This document shows, piece by piece, positions 53,845 through 62,139 of a stretch of DNA of 64,000 nt (positions are counted from its first letter, which is position 1; each line of letters starts with the position of its first letter). The stretch is from Bacteroidetes bacterium UBA1941 (GTDB lineage Bacteria; Bacteroidota; Bacteroidia; Chitinophagales; LD1). The notes beneath the pieces are model-generated. The model was not told where the DNA came from. It ran no database searches and was given only the letters and a program-made list of their open reading frames with translations. A program made the translations under genes and the position numbers. The stretch covers positions 716,676 through 780,675 of the forward strand of contig DDEZ01000012.1 in NCBI GenBank assembly GCA_002336805.1, given 5' to 3'.

Positions 53845-54588
53845 ATGGCCAAAGGCAAAATACATATCGGCACCTCCGGCTGGAGCTACAGCGACTGGCG
53901 CAGCATCTACTACCCGCCCAAAACGAAAGCGACAGACTACCTGCTACACTACTCCAAAGACTTTGATTGCGCTGAGATCAATAGCAGCTTCTACTCTCTG
54001 CCCCGGGCGGCTACCGTACAAAACTGGGCAGACAAGACCCCGGCCGGTTTCCGCTTTTGTGCCAAAATGAGTCGCTACCTCACTCAGATGAAGCGCCTGC
54101 GCGACCCCGAGGAGCCGCTCGATAAATTCTTTACCGCCATGGATCCTCTCGGCAAAAAACTCGCTTACGTACTTTTCCAGCTGCCGCCCTCATTGAAATT
54201 TGATGAACCGGTGGCGACTTATCTTTTTGATTTGCTGCGGAGAGATTACCGGCAGTATCATTTTGCCCTGGAGGCCAGGCACCACTCCTGGCTAGAGGAC
54301 CTGCCGCTGGCCCTGCTGCGTGAATACGATATCCCGCTGGTCATATCACAGTCCGGCGTAGGCTATCCTTATCTGGAGTCTGATCTGCATACAGATATGT
54401 ATCTGCGTTTCCATGGGCCGGAGGCTCTATTCTCGTCTCGCTATTCAGATGAAATGCTGCAGCAGTATGCAGATAAAATAAAAACATGGTCAAAGGAGGG
54501 GCATACCGTCTGGGCATTCTTCAATAACACGATGGGTAGCAATGGGCTGGACAATGCTCGGACGCTCAAAAGCCTGCTAGGCCTATGA
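53845..54588 (+). CDS. DUF72 domain protein (YecE-like)
   Basis: 247 residues from the ATG at 53845 (MAKGKIHIGTSGWSYSDWRSIYYPP); the longer frame from 53755 would overlap the promoter region and lacks homology. TIM-barrel-like DUF72 motifs include CAEINSSFYSLP, FRFCAKMSRYLTQMKRL, YVLFQLPPSLKF and the C-terminal VWAFFNNTMGSNGLDNA. Function unknown; members are found next to DNA repair genes. It is followed by deoC after 54 bp. Confidence 0.92.
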   Translation: MAKGKIHIGTSGWSYSDWRSIYYPPKTKATDYLLHYSKDFDCAEINSSFYSLPRAATVQNWADKTPAGFRFCAKMSRYLTQMKRLRDPEEPLDKFFTAMDPLGKKLAYVLFQLPPSLKFDEPVATYLFDLLRRDYRQYHFALEARHHSWLEDLPLALLREYDIPLVISQSGVGYPYLESDLHTDMYLRFHGPEALFSSRYSDEMLQQYADKIKTWSKEGHTVWAFFNNTMGSNGLDNARTLKSLLGL

Positions 54589-54642
54589 GATGGGGCAAAT
54601 ATTGCCTCGTTATCACATTTTGTCTATCTTCATTTTGTCATA

Positions 54643-55290
54643 ATGAATCTCGCTTCTAAAATAGACCACACCCTCCTGCGTGCGGATACATCCCGCGAGG
54701 AGGTCATCAAGCTCTGCGATGAGGCCAAGCAATACGGTTTTGCCGCTGTATGTGTGCCACCATACTGGGTGCGTGAGTGCAAAAACCAGTTGCGCGACAG
54801 CAGGGTGCATATAGCCACTGTGGTCGGATTCCCGATGGGCTATGCAGCCACTCCGGCCAAGGTAGAGGAGGCGCGCCGCGCCATAGATGAGGGAGCCAGC
54901 GAGATAGACATGGTGCTCAATATCATAGCGCTGAAATCCGGAGACTACAACTACCTGAAGAATGAGCTGACCAGTGCCGGCACTATCGTGCAGCTACGCG
55001 GTGGCAAGCTAAAAGTAATACTAGAGACCGGCCTCCTGACCAAAGAAGAGATCATAAAAGGCTGCGAGCTCTGCGCGCAGCTCAATGTAGACTATGTCAA
55101 GACCTCTACCGGTATGATAGAAAAAGGTGCCACAGTAGAAGACATCAAACTCCTGCGCGCCCATCTGCCCAAGCACATTAAGATCAAGGCCTCCGGAGGC
55201 ATACGTGACAAGGCTACCGCCCTGGCCATGATAGAGGCCGGCGCGGACCGCATAGGCACCTCTCAGGGTGTCAAACTGGTAACAGAGTAA
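54643..55290 (+). CDS. deoC: Deoxyribose-phosphate aldolase
   Basis: Class I aldolase splitting 2-deoxyribose 5-phosphate into glyceraldehyde 3-phosphate and acetaldehyde in deoxynucleoside salvage. It has 215 residues. Motifs are IDHTLLRADTSREEV, the EIDMVLNI strand, Schiff-base Lys in YVKTSTG, and the phosphate site KIKASGGIRDKATAL. A TCATTTTG element ends 5 bases before the ATG, so the leader may be very short. A SPOR gene follows 4 bp downstream. Confidence 0.97.
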   Translation: MNLASKIDHTLLRADTSREEVIKLCDEAKQYGFAAVCVPPYWVRECKNQLRDSRVHIATVVGFPMGYAATPAKVEEARRAIDEGASEIDMVLNIIALKSGDYNYLKNELTSAGTIVQLRGGKLKVILETGLLTKEEIIKGCELCAQLNVDYVKTSTGMIEKGATVEDIKLLRAHLPKHIKIKASGGIRDKATALAMIEAGADRIGTSQGVKLVTE

Positions 55291-55294
55291 AAAC

Positions 55295-55675
55295 ATGAAA
55301 AGCTTCCTTTCTATACTTTTCATCATGATAGCGGCTGCGGCAGCTGCGCAGAATGACAACGTATCATTCCATCAGGACCCAAAGATCAACGAGCTGCTGG
55401 GCATTTATAAAATGTATAACCAGAAGAATGATTTCCTGGAGGGCTACCGAGTCCAGATAGCCTTTAGCAATGACCGACAGGAGATATATAATAGCAAGGC
55501 AAAGGTCTATCAGGATTTTCCTGAGGAGAAAGCCTACGTGGCCTACGAGCAGCCATACTACAAGCTGCGGATAGGAGACTATACCTCCCGCCTGGAGGCT
55601 TATGAGCGACTGAATGAAGTAATCAAGAAGTACCCCGCTGCATTTGTAGTGCGGGACAAGATCAAAGAAAAATAA
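55295..55675 (+). CDS. SPOR domain protein
   Basis: 126 residues. Signal peptide 1-18 (IMIAAAAAAQ), then a single SPOR domain at about 45-123 (GYRVQIAFSNDRQEIYNSKAK, YKLRIGDYTSRLEAYERL). SPOR domains bind denuded peptidoglycan, often at division sites. It starts 4 bp after deoC and is followed by the M20 peptidase gene after 16 bp, so all three are likely cotranscribed. Confidence 0.9.
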   Translation: MKSFLSILFIMIAAAAAAQNDNVSFHQDPKINELLGIYKMYNQKNDFLEGYRVQIAFSNDRQEIYNSKAKVYQDFPEEKAYVAYEQPYYKLRIGDYTSRLEAYERLNEVIKKYPAAFVVRDKIKEK

Positions 55676-55691
55676 GCCTGTCATTATCATC

Positions 55692-56867
55692 ATGGACGCC
55701 CGCATCAGACAGCTCGCAGAGCAGTTTCACGCCCGTATCGTAGAGATACGCAGGCACCTGCATAGCCATCCCGAGCTCTCATGGCAGGAGGCTGGCACAG
55801 CAGCATTTGTAGCTACTGAGCTGGATAAACTGAATATCCCCTATCGGACTGGTATCGCTAAGAATGGGATCGTAGCCCTGCTGCACGGCCGCCATCCGGA
55901 GAAGCGCTGCATAGCCCTCCGCGCAGATATGGACGCACTGCCCATACAGGAGGAAAATGAAACGCCATACGTGTCTCAGCACCCCGGCATCATGCACGCA
56001 TGCGGCCATGACATGCACACGGCCAATCTGCTCGGTGCAGCCATGATCCTCTCCGAGCTAAAAGATGAGTGGGAGGGCACGGTCAAACTGATCTTCCAGC
56101 CCTCAGAAGAAAAAATACCAAGCGGTGCCAATGCCATGATAGCAGAGGGCGTTCTGGAAAATCCTAAAGTGGAGGCCATATACGGCCTGCATGTACATCC
56201 TGAGCTGGAGGCCGGCGAGGTCGGTTTCCGCGCGGGCAAATTTATGGCATCTACAGACGAGCTATACCTGACCATACATGGCCGCGGGGGTCATGCCGCG
56301 CAGCCTGCGCAGTTCATTTCCCCGCTCACAGTGGCCTCTGAGATCATCCCTGCGCTCCAGCGCTTTACTGACCTCAGCATACCTGTAGTACTTACATTTG
56401 GCAAGATGACAGCAAATGGCGCTACCAATATAGTACCTGCCAAAGCTGAGCTGGAGGGTACGCTGCGCTGCTTTGATGAGAGTATCCGTGAGCGTATACA
56501 TGGAGAGCTGACTACTATAGCCCACGAGATAGCAGCGCGCCATGGCGCTACCTGCGATGTCAATATACTGAAAGGCTACCCCGTAGTATACAATAACGAA
56601 ACACTCACCACCCGGGCCAAAGCTATCGCCTCAGAGCACTTCGGAGCGGAGCATGTACATGACCTGCCTGTGCGTATGGGTGCCGAGGATTTTGGCTATT
56701 ACACGCAGCTGATACCGGCCTGCTTCTACCGGATCGGCGTGGCCAATAAAGAGCGCGGCATCACCTCTTCTATCCACACCCCTACCTTCGATATAGATGA
56801 GCGTGCACTGCTCATTTCTATGGAGCTCACCGCGGCTATAGCCCTGAGTGACCTTTCTGCTATATAA
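55692..56867 (+). CDS. M20 family amidohydrolase/metallopeptidase
   Basis: 391 residues. Di-zinc hydrolase of the hippurate/IAA-amino acid hydrolase type. Motifs are ALRADMDALPIQEENE, MHACGHDMHTANLLGAAMIL (catalytic zinc site), QPSEEKIPSGANAMI (Glu-Glu), GLHVHPELEAGEVG, a lid domain (about 185-300) and RMGAEDFGYY. It probably deacylates or deacetylates an N-acylated amino acid or peptide; the exact substrate is unknown. No signal peptide. Confidence 0.95.
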   Translation: MDARIRQLAEQFHARIVEIRRHLHSHPELSWQEAGTAAFVATELDKLNIPYRTGIAKNGIVALLHGRHPEKRCIALRADMDALPIQEENETPYVSQHPGIMHACGHDMHTANLLGAAMILSELKDEWEGTVKLIFQPSEEKIPSGANAMIAEGVLENPKVEAIYGLHVHPELEAGEVGFRAGKFMASTDELYLTIHGRGGHAAQPAQFISPLTVASEIIPALQRFTDLSIPVVLTFGKMTANGATNIVPAKAELEGTLRCFDESIRERIHGELTTIAHEIAARHGATCDVNILKGYPVVYNNETLTTRAKAIASEHFGAEHVHDLPVRMGAEDFGYYTQLIPACFYRIGVANKERGITSSIHTPTFDIDERALLISMELTAAIALSDLSAI

Positions 56868-56889
56868 TCCACCAGGCAGTTAGTGAATA

Positions 56890-56909
56890 ATACAACAGCC
56901 GTGTTGTAT
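56890..56909. repeat. Palindrome ATACAACA-GCCG-TGTTGTAT upstream of cysC
   Basis: Perfect 8-bp inverted repeat, 74 bp before cysC and 23 bp after the M20 stop. No T-tract follows, so an operator fits at least as well as a terminator. Confidence 0.45.
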
Positions 56910-56946
56910 ATCTGATTATATTAGTACATCACTAACCAAACACACT

Positions 56947-56967
56947 TGACAGCCTCTTGGGCTGTCA
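56947..56967 (+). promoter_or_regulatory. Hairpin in the cysC leader
   Basis: TGACAGCC (56947-56954)/GGCTGTCA (56960-56967), loop TCTTG: an 8-bp perfect stem ending 15 bases before the cysC ATG. It could limit ribosome access or be a processed structure. No T-run. Confidence 0.45.
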
Positions 56968-56982
56968 TTATCTTGCTGCCCC

Positions 56983-57600
56983 ATGATACAGTCAGAGAGA
57001 CATATCTACCCTTCCTATGACCAGTTTGTATCCCGTCATAATAAGGAGTGGCTGCTACAGCAGCGCAGCAAAGTGATATGGCTCACAGGCCTGTCAGGCA
57101 GTGGCAAGACCACTATAGCCAAAGGCGTGGAGCGTGTGCTGTACGAGATGGGCCACCTGACCATGATACTGGATGGAGACAATGTACGTGCCGGCATCAA
57201 TAATAATCTGGGCTTTAGCGCCGAAGACCGCACGGAGAATATCCGCCGTATAGCAGAGACGGCCAAGCTGTTTGTGCAGAGTGGCGTGGTGACCATTTGC
57301 TCCTTTGTCAGCCCTACGCATGCTATACGCCAGGTAGCGGCCGATATCATAGGGCCTAAAGACTTCATAGAGGTCTATATCAATACACCTATAGAACTCT
57401 GCGAGAAGCGTGACGTAAAAGGACTCTATGCCAAAGCCCGCAAGGGGGAGATCCCCGACTTTACCGGTATCAGTGCTCCCTTTGAGGCACCGGTACAGCC
57501 CGCGCTGGAGATCCATACCGCCGGCAAAAAGGTGGAAGACTCTATCAAAGAGCTGCTGGATCATATCGTGCCTATCATACAACACGACGGCAGCAAGTAG
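56983..57600 (+). CDS. cysC: Adenylyl-sulfate (APS) kinase
   Basis: Phosphorylates APS to PAPS, the sulfate donor for sulfotransferases and assimilation. It has 205 residues with Walker A GLSGSGKTTIAK, the conserved DGDNVRAGINNNLGFSAEDRTENIRR block, and FVSPTHAIRQ. It stands alone: no cysD, cysN or cysH lies nearby. Two inverted repeats sit in its 115-bp upstream region. The start at 56983 (MIQSERHIYPSYDQF) matches the family length. Confidence 0.96.
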   Translation: MIQSERHIYPSYDQFVSRHNKEWLLQQRSKVIWLTGLSGSGKTTIAKGVERVLYEMGHLTMILDGDNVRAGINNNLGFSAEDRTENIRRIAETAKLFVQSGVVTICSFVSPTHAIRQVAADIIGPKDFIEVYINTPIELCEKRDVKGLYAKARKGEIPDFTGISAPFEAPVQPALEIHTAGKKVEDSIKELLDHIVPIIQHDGSK

Positions 57601-57619
57601 CACATCCCTGCTACTTTGT

Positions 57620-57627
57620 TATTTTTG
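57620..57627 (+). promoter_or_regulatory. -7 box TATTTTTG of the methyltransferase gene
   Basis: Exact TAnnTTTG match 20 bases before the ATG at 57648. Confidence 0.45.
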
Positions 57628-57647
57628 CGCAGTTTATACACTGACAC

Positions 57648-58535
57648 ATGCCTGAGATACTCTCCCTGACACCCACTCATTTCCCTGACTATGAGCTGAT
57701 CGATTCCGGTCAGTTTATGAAGCTGGAGCGCTTTGGCCGCTATATCACTATCCGCCCTGAGCCTCAGGCAGTCTGGGATCCGGAGCAGCATATGAAAGAA
57801 TGGGAGGCTCAGGCCCACGTGAAATTCATACCGCGCTCCAGCAGCTCAGGAGACTGGCGCAAGCTGAAGAATATGCCGGACCAGTGGCAGATAGAATATC
57901 CCCTGGGCCAGTCTGGCCAGGTTATCCGCTTCCGCCTCGGCCTCACATCATTCAAGCATGTGGGCATTTTCCCGGAGCAAGGGGTCAACTGGGACTATAT
58001 AAAAGAGAGCATCTCTCAACTGAAAACCGAGAAACCGAAGTTCCTCAATCTCTTTGCCTATACAGGTGGTGCCTCACTGGCCGCACGGGCAGCAGGCGCA
58101 GATACTACACACCTGGACTCTATCCGCCAGGTGGTCAACTGGGCTAATGAAAATATGCAGCTCAGTGAGCTTGACAATATCCGCTGGCTGGTAGAGGACG
58201 CTCTGAAATATGTGAAACGTGAAGTAAAACGCGGCAATAAGTACAATGGTATCATCCTCGATCCGCCGGCCTTTGGCCATGGCCCTACAGGTGAGAAGTG
58301 GAAGCTGGAAGACAACCTCAATGAAATGATGAAGAACGTGCTCGAGCTGCTGGATCCCAAAGAACACTTCCTGATACTCAATGCGTACTCGCTCGGGTTT
58401 TCCTCTATGATCCTGGAGAATCTGGTCCGCACCAAGGCAGACCCATCTACGCTACAGATAGGTGAGCTTTACCTCAAAGATAAGTTTCAAAAAAGGCTCC
58501 CGTTAGGCGCTTTTGTGCGCTATCGCCATACCTAG
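57648..58535 (+). CDS. Class I SAM-dependent RNA methyltransferase (RlmI-like)
   Basis: 295 residues. The SAM-binding motif is FLNLFAYTGGASLAARAAGA; the acidic residue is in THLDSIRQVVNWANEN; motif IV is ILDPPAFGHG. The layout matches 23S rRNA (cytosine-5) methyltransferases of the RlmI/RlmK group but without the N-terminal PUA domain. Exact target unknown. Confidence 0.88.
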   Translation: MPEILSLTPTHFPDYELIDSGQFMKLERFGRYITIRPEPQAVWDPEQHMKEWEAQAHVKFIPRSSSSGDWRKLKNMPDQWQIEYPLGQSGQVIRFRLGLTSFKHVGIFPEQGVNWDYIKESISQLKTEKPKFLNLFAYTGGASLAARAAGADTTHLDSIRQVVNWANENMQLSELDNIRWLVEDALKYVKREVKRGNKYNGIILDPPAFGHGPTGEKWKLEDNLNEMMKNVLELLDPKEHFLILNAYSLGFSSMILENLVRTKADPSTLQIGELYLKDKFQKRLPLGAFVRYRHT

Positions 58536-58721
58536 AAAAGGTGATTCCTTGTCATCACGCAGAAAAAATAAACCGTTGATCATCAATGATGATCGGCATA
58601 TACGTATTCCCCCTCTTCATATTTAAAGGGACTATTATTAGTTTTAGAACTAACTCATCCCCAAGTGTGTGGGCCGGTTATGCCGGTCATGTTTGCGCAT
58701 TTATCCTATGAAAAAAAGGCC

Positions 58722-60122
58722 ATGATAGCGCAGGCAAACCAAAAGAATATGCGGCTCTCATTTGAAAAAGTATTAATAGGCTTTTTTGTGTTCGTCACTA
58801 TAGCTGTGATTGGGCTCGGTATACTCAATTACCAGAGCAATAGATCCTATCACCGCTCTGCGGCGGCTGTCAATCATACAAATGAAGTGCTGAAACTCAA
58901 TGCCCGGACCCTTAGCTCTCTACAGGATCTGACGGTCCGCGGCTACATCACCACCGGAGACTCAGCACTTCTCTCCACTTATCTTACTGCCAGGGATAGT
59001 TTCCCATCCTATCTGGCACATCTCCGCCAGCTCACTGATGACAATCCGGAGCAATCAGCCCTGATAGATACACTCAGCCACTGGGCTGCCGGCCGCGAGG
59101 CGCTGGCTCAGACCTATCTGGCTATGTACGCAGTGCACCTGCTCACAGACAGCGCACTGGTACAGTACACCACAGCCAGCCGTATAGGCCTCATGGAGAT
59201 CAAGAAGGTATCGGCTCATATCGCCCAAAACGAAGAAGCTCTGCTCACAGAGCGCCAGGCGCTCACTCAGGCTAACCGTGAGCGCTTTGACATCTCTATT
59301 GCACTCATTTTTGCAGTCATCGTACTGCTGCTGATGGGCTGTACGGTAGCGGTGGTCCACTATATACGTCAGCGCAAACGATTTGAAAAAGACATCATAC
59401 AGCTCAATACCGATCTGGAGAAAAAAATTGAAGAACTTAATATCAGCAATAAGGAGATGGAGTCGTTTTCCTATTCAGTTTCCCATGACCTGCGCGCGCC
59501 GCTACGTATCATAGATGGCTTTGCCAAGATCATATCAGATGACCATGCCACAGCTTTCAATGAAGAGGGCAAACGATTCATGGACACGATCCGCTCCAAT
59601 GCCCAGCACATGGGTATGCTCATAGATGACCTGCTCAATTTCTCCCGTATCAGCCGCAAAGAACTCAACCTGCGCGAGATCAATATGAATGCACTTGTAG
59701 AAAATGTAATTGATAACTTTATGCTGATGGATAAGCCCAATGCGGATATAAAGGTGCAGCCTATGAGTAGCGCGGTATGTGATGAGCACCTGATCCGCCA
59801 GGTTTGGATCAATCTGCTGTCAAACGCACTGAAGTACTCACGCACCAGGGAAAAGGCAGAGATCAGCATCAGCTGGGAGCAGACTGGCACTGAGACAGTC
59901 TACGCTATACGTGACAATGGTGTAGGCTTTGACATGCAATATGCGGGCAAGCTCTTTGGCGTATTCCAGCGGCTGCACAAGGCGTCTGACTACGAAGGTA
60001 CCGGCGTGGGCCTCGCCCTGGTACAGCGCATAGTGACCCGGCACCGGGGCCGCGTATGGGCCGCATCACAGCCGGGCATGGGGGCTACATTTTACTTTTC
60101 CTTACCTAAACATATAAAATAA
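58722..60122 (+). CDS. Sensor histidine kinase with CHASE3-like input domain
   Basis: About 466 residues from the ATG at 58722; alternatives are GTG 58665, ATG 58680, ATG 58689 and ATG 58749, and the first TM is kept by all of them. Two TMs (about 15-35 and 190-215) flank a helical periplasmic domain with CHASE3-like layout. Coiled coil and HisKA follow with the phospho-acceptor His255 in SHDLRAPLRIIDGF, then HATPase_c with N box NLLSNALKYS, G1 DNGVGFD and GTGVGLALVQRIV. The kinase core resembles the bacteriophytochrome-type. The response regulator gene starts 12 bp after it. Confidence 0.92.
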   Translation: MIAQANQKNMRLSFEKVLIGFFVFVTIAVIGLGILNYQSNRSYHRSAAAVNHTNEVLKLNARTLSSLQDLTVRGYITTGDSALLSTYLTARDSFPSYLAHLRQLTDDNPEQSALIDTLSHWAAGREALAQTYLAMYAVHLLTDSALVQYTTASRIGLMEIKKVSAHIAQNEEALLTERQALTQANRERFDISIALIFAVIVLLLMGCTVAVVHYIRQRKRFEKDIIQLNTDLEKKIEELNISNKEMESFSYSVSHDLRAPLRIIDGFAKIISDDHATAFNEEGKRFMDTIRSNAQHMGMLIDDLLNFSRISRKELNLREINMNALVENVIDNFMLMDKPNADIKVQPMSSAVCDEHLIRQVWINLLSNALKYSRTREKAEISISWEQTGTETVYAIRDNGVGFDMQYAGKLFGVFQRLHKASDYEGTGVGLALVQRIVTRHRGRVWAASQPGMGATFYFSLPKHIK

Positions 60123-60134
60123 ACCATCCTGAAT

Positions 60135-60572
60135 ATGGAAAGCAGATCCGTGGAGATACTACTCGTAGAAGATAACCCGTATGAAGCCGAACTGGCTATC
60201 AGAGGGCTGAAGAAACACAACTTTGCCAATAACCTGTATCATATAGATGATGGTGCCGATGCACTGGATTTCATATTCGGCCGGGGCAAGTATGCCGACC
60301 ATGCAGCGACGCCCAAACTGATCCTGCTCGATATCAAACTACCACGTGTGGATGGTATAGAGGTGCTGCGCCAGATCAAGATGAATGAGAAAACAAAGTC
60401 TATACCTGTCGTAGTGCTCACTTCGTCCAAAGAAAATCAGGATGTAAAAGCATGCTACGAGCTAGGAGTAAATAGCTATATCGTAAAGCCGGTAGATTTT
60501 GACTCTTTTGCCAAGGCTGTGGCAGAGCTCGGCATGTACTGGATGCTGCTCAATACAGCGCCACCGAGGTAG
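60135..60572 (+). CDS. Single-domain response regulator (Rcp1-like)
   Basis: 145 residues, a REC domain only. Acidic pocket Glu12/Asp13, phospho-acceptor Asp66 (LLDIKLPRVDG), Thr96 (VVLTSSKENQD) and Lys118 (IVKPVD) are all present. The long loop before Asp66 (IFGRGKYADHAATPK) is typical of the Rcp1/CheY-like regulators paired with phytochrome-type kinases. With no output domain it probably acts by protein-protein contact or phosphorelay. Cognate to the upstream kinase. Confidence 0.94.
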   Translation: MESRSVEILLVEDNPYEAELAIRGLKKHNFANNLYHIDDGADALDFIFGRGKYADHAATPKLILLDIKLPRVDGIEVLRQIKMNEKTKSIPVVVLTSSKENQDVKACYELGVNSYIVKPVDFDSFAKAVAELGMYWMLLNTAPPR

Positions 60573-60577
60573 GATAT

Positions 60578-61057
60578 TTATTTGAAGTTGCCGGACTCTA
60601 TCCAGCGCTCCAGCATTTTATCTATCAGTGCATTAAACTGCTGTATCTCATCTTTGTCCAGCTTTTTCAGCGGCTCTTCTATATCTGCTACTACATTATC
60701 CATACGTTTTAGCAGCTGGAGGCCCTTGTCTGTGATGATCACATCTACAGCGCGGCGGTCATTTTCGCAGGTCACACGCTCCACATAGCCGGCCTTGCGC
60801 AGGCGCTCTACTATCCGTGAGGCATCGCTATTACGGTCTATCATGCGCTCCTTGATCAGGCCTACTGTAGCAGGCTTTGGGTGCTGGCCACGCAAGATGC
60901 GCAGAGCATTATACTGCTGTGGTGTGATATCATATTCTTTAAAGAGCTTCTGCTGAATATAGTCTATGATGTTGTATACATACGCCACACCGACAAATGC
61001 CTTATGGTATTCGTCCTGAAATTTCTTCTGCTTGATGATCTCTTCCAAAGTACCCAT
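60578..61057 (-). CDS. MarR family transcriptional regulator
   Basis: 159 residues. Winged helix (about 45-115): DITPQQYNALRILRGQHPKPATVGLIKERMIDRNSDASRIVERLRKAGYV followed by the wing CENDRRAVDVIITDKG; dimerising helices at both ends. MarR proteins bind palindromes and usually repress neighbouring genes. The YceI gene lies directly upstream on the same strand and has palindromic sites in its promoter, making it the likely target. Ligand unknown. Confidence 0.94.
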   Translation of the reverse strand: MGTLEEIIKQKKFQDEYHKAFVGVAYVYNIIDYIQQKLFKEYDITPQQYNALRILRGQHPKPATVGLIKERMIDRNSDASRIVERLRKAGYVERVTCENDRRAVDVIITDKGLQLLKRMDNVVADIEEPLKKLDKDEIQQFNALIDKMLERWIESGNFK

Positions 61058-61097
61058 GCTTGCTAAACTAATAAATTCTATCCAATCAGGATTTTAT

Positions 61098-61132
61098 ATA
61101 ATAGAAAGGGGATACACGTGTGCATCCCCTTT
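61098..61132 (-). terminator. Terminator downstream of the YceI gene
   Basis: AAAGGGGAT (61105-61113)/ATCCCCTTT (61124-61132) stem of 9 bp with a 10-base loop; on the minus strand followed by CTATTATATAAAAT. It separates yceI from the MarR gene. Confidence 0.75.
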
Positions 61133-61152
61133 CACTTATAACCAAACCCAAA

Positions 61153-61731
61153 TTACTTTTTGGTGATCTCTGCATTCACTGTGATGGTCACATCGTCTCC
61201 TACCGCTACACCACCTGCGTCCAGGGTCTTATTCCATGACACACCGTAGTCTTTCCTGTTTACGGTAGTGCTGGCCTTAAATCCTGCACGGTTAAACCCG
61301 TATGGATCTTTTACTGTACCGTTGTACTTCACATCCCAGGTCACTTTCTTGGTCACACCCTTCATGGTCAGGTCACCCGTCAGTTCGTATTTCTTATCGC
61401 TGATCTTCTTCACGCCGGTACTTTTGAAAGTGATGTCTGGATACTTGGCAGCATCAAAAAAGTCCGGGCTCTTGAGGTGGCCATCGCGCTTCTCGTCATC
61501 AGTATTGATAGATGCTACCTTGATGGTGAAATTGACTGACAGGTCGCTGAAGTCGGCCTTCTCAGACTTCACATCACCTGCGAAATCCTTAAAGTTTCCC
61601 GTAGCCTCAGATACCACCATGTGAGATACGCTGAAGTTTACAGATGAATGTGTTTTGTCCAGGTTCCAGCCTTGAGCTGAAGATGCTACCGCCATAGACA
61701 GGCCGGCAAAGAGGATGAAAAGCTTTTTCAT
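61153..61731 (-). CDS. YceI family periplasmic lipocalin-like protein
   Basis: 192 residues from the ATG at 61731 (MKKLFILFAGLSMAVASSAQ, a signal peptide). YceI fold motifs include WNLDKTHSSVNFSVSHMVVSEATGNF, DAAKYPDITFKSTG, YELTGDLTMKGVTKKVTWDV and GVSWNKTLDAGGVAVGDDVTITVN. The family binds isoprenoid-type lipids such as polyprenyl chains in the periplasm. Promoter and overlapping palindromes lie just upstream (61756-61790), which suggests repression by the adjacent MarR protein. Confidence 0.95.
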   Translation of the reverse strand: MKKLFILFAGLSMAVASSAQGWNLDKTHSSVNFSVSHMVVSEATGNFKDFAGDVKSEKADFSDLSVNFTIKVASINTDDEKRDGHLKSPDFFDAAKYPDITFKSTGVKKISDKKYELTGDLTMKGVTKKVTWDVKYNGTVKDPYGFNRAGFKASTTVNRKDYGVSWNKTLDAGGVAVGDDVTITVNAEITKK

Positions 61732-61755
61732 TGTGTTGTGTTTTTGATTTCGATG

Positions 61756-61763
61756 CAAAGATA
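61756..61763 (-). promoter_or_regulatory. -7 box TATCTTTG of the YceI gene
   Basis: Exact TAnnTTTG match on the minus strand; a TTG lies 20 bases further upstream as a candidate -33. The leader is about 20 nt. Confidence 0.6.
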
Positions 61764-61768
61764 ATGCA

Positions 61769-61790
61769 CAACATTTAATGTTGCAACATT
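61769..61790. promoter_or_regulatory. Palindromic operator over the YceI promoter
   Basis: CAACATT-T-AATGTTG (61769-61783) and AATGTTG-CAACATT (61777-61790) are two perfect palindromes sharing a half-site. They fill the space between the -7 box and the -33 region. A further AATGTT is at 61802-61807. This is the typical form of a MarR-family operator, and a MarR gene is next to yceI. Confidence 0.75.
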
Positions 61791-62139
61791 TATTCTTAAA
61801 AAATGTTAGGCGCTTTACTTCGTCTCCTTATTGATACTATAGGGGGTGAAACGAAATGTAAGATAAGGAGAAACCCAAAAAAGCGCAAAAAAGTGAGCAA
61901 TGACGCGGGATACAGGCATATATGGCCGTATGGACGCGGGGGCGACCAGATGTAGGTAATGGTGCATATAACTACCAGAACGCTACCATGAGGCCCGGAG
62001 GCCCTAAACGGCCCAAACTACACCCCACCCACCACGCGCAAAGCCGCGCCAGTACTAAGATACAGCCCGATAGATACCTACCCGCCGGCACCCGCCAGGT
62101 GAGGCCCGCGTGTGCGCCTGAATGACCCCTCAAATACCA

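Noticed and set aside
61922..62125. 67-codon plus-strand frame in the intergenic region
   Set aside because: Composition is unlike a protein (Pro/Thr/Arg-rich), there is no promoter or ribosome-binding site, and it lies in a G/C-run stretch; treated as chance.
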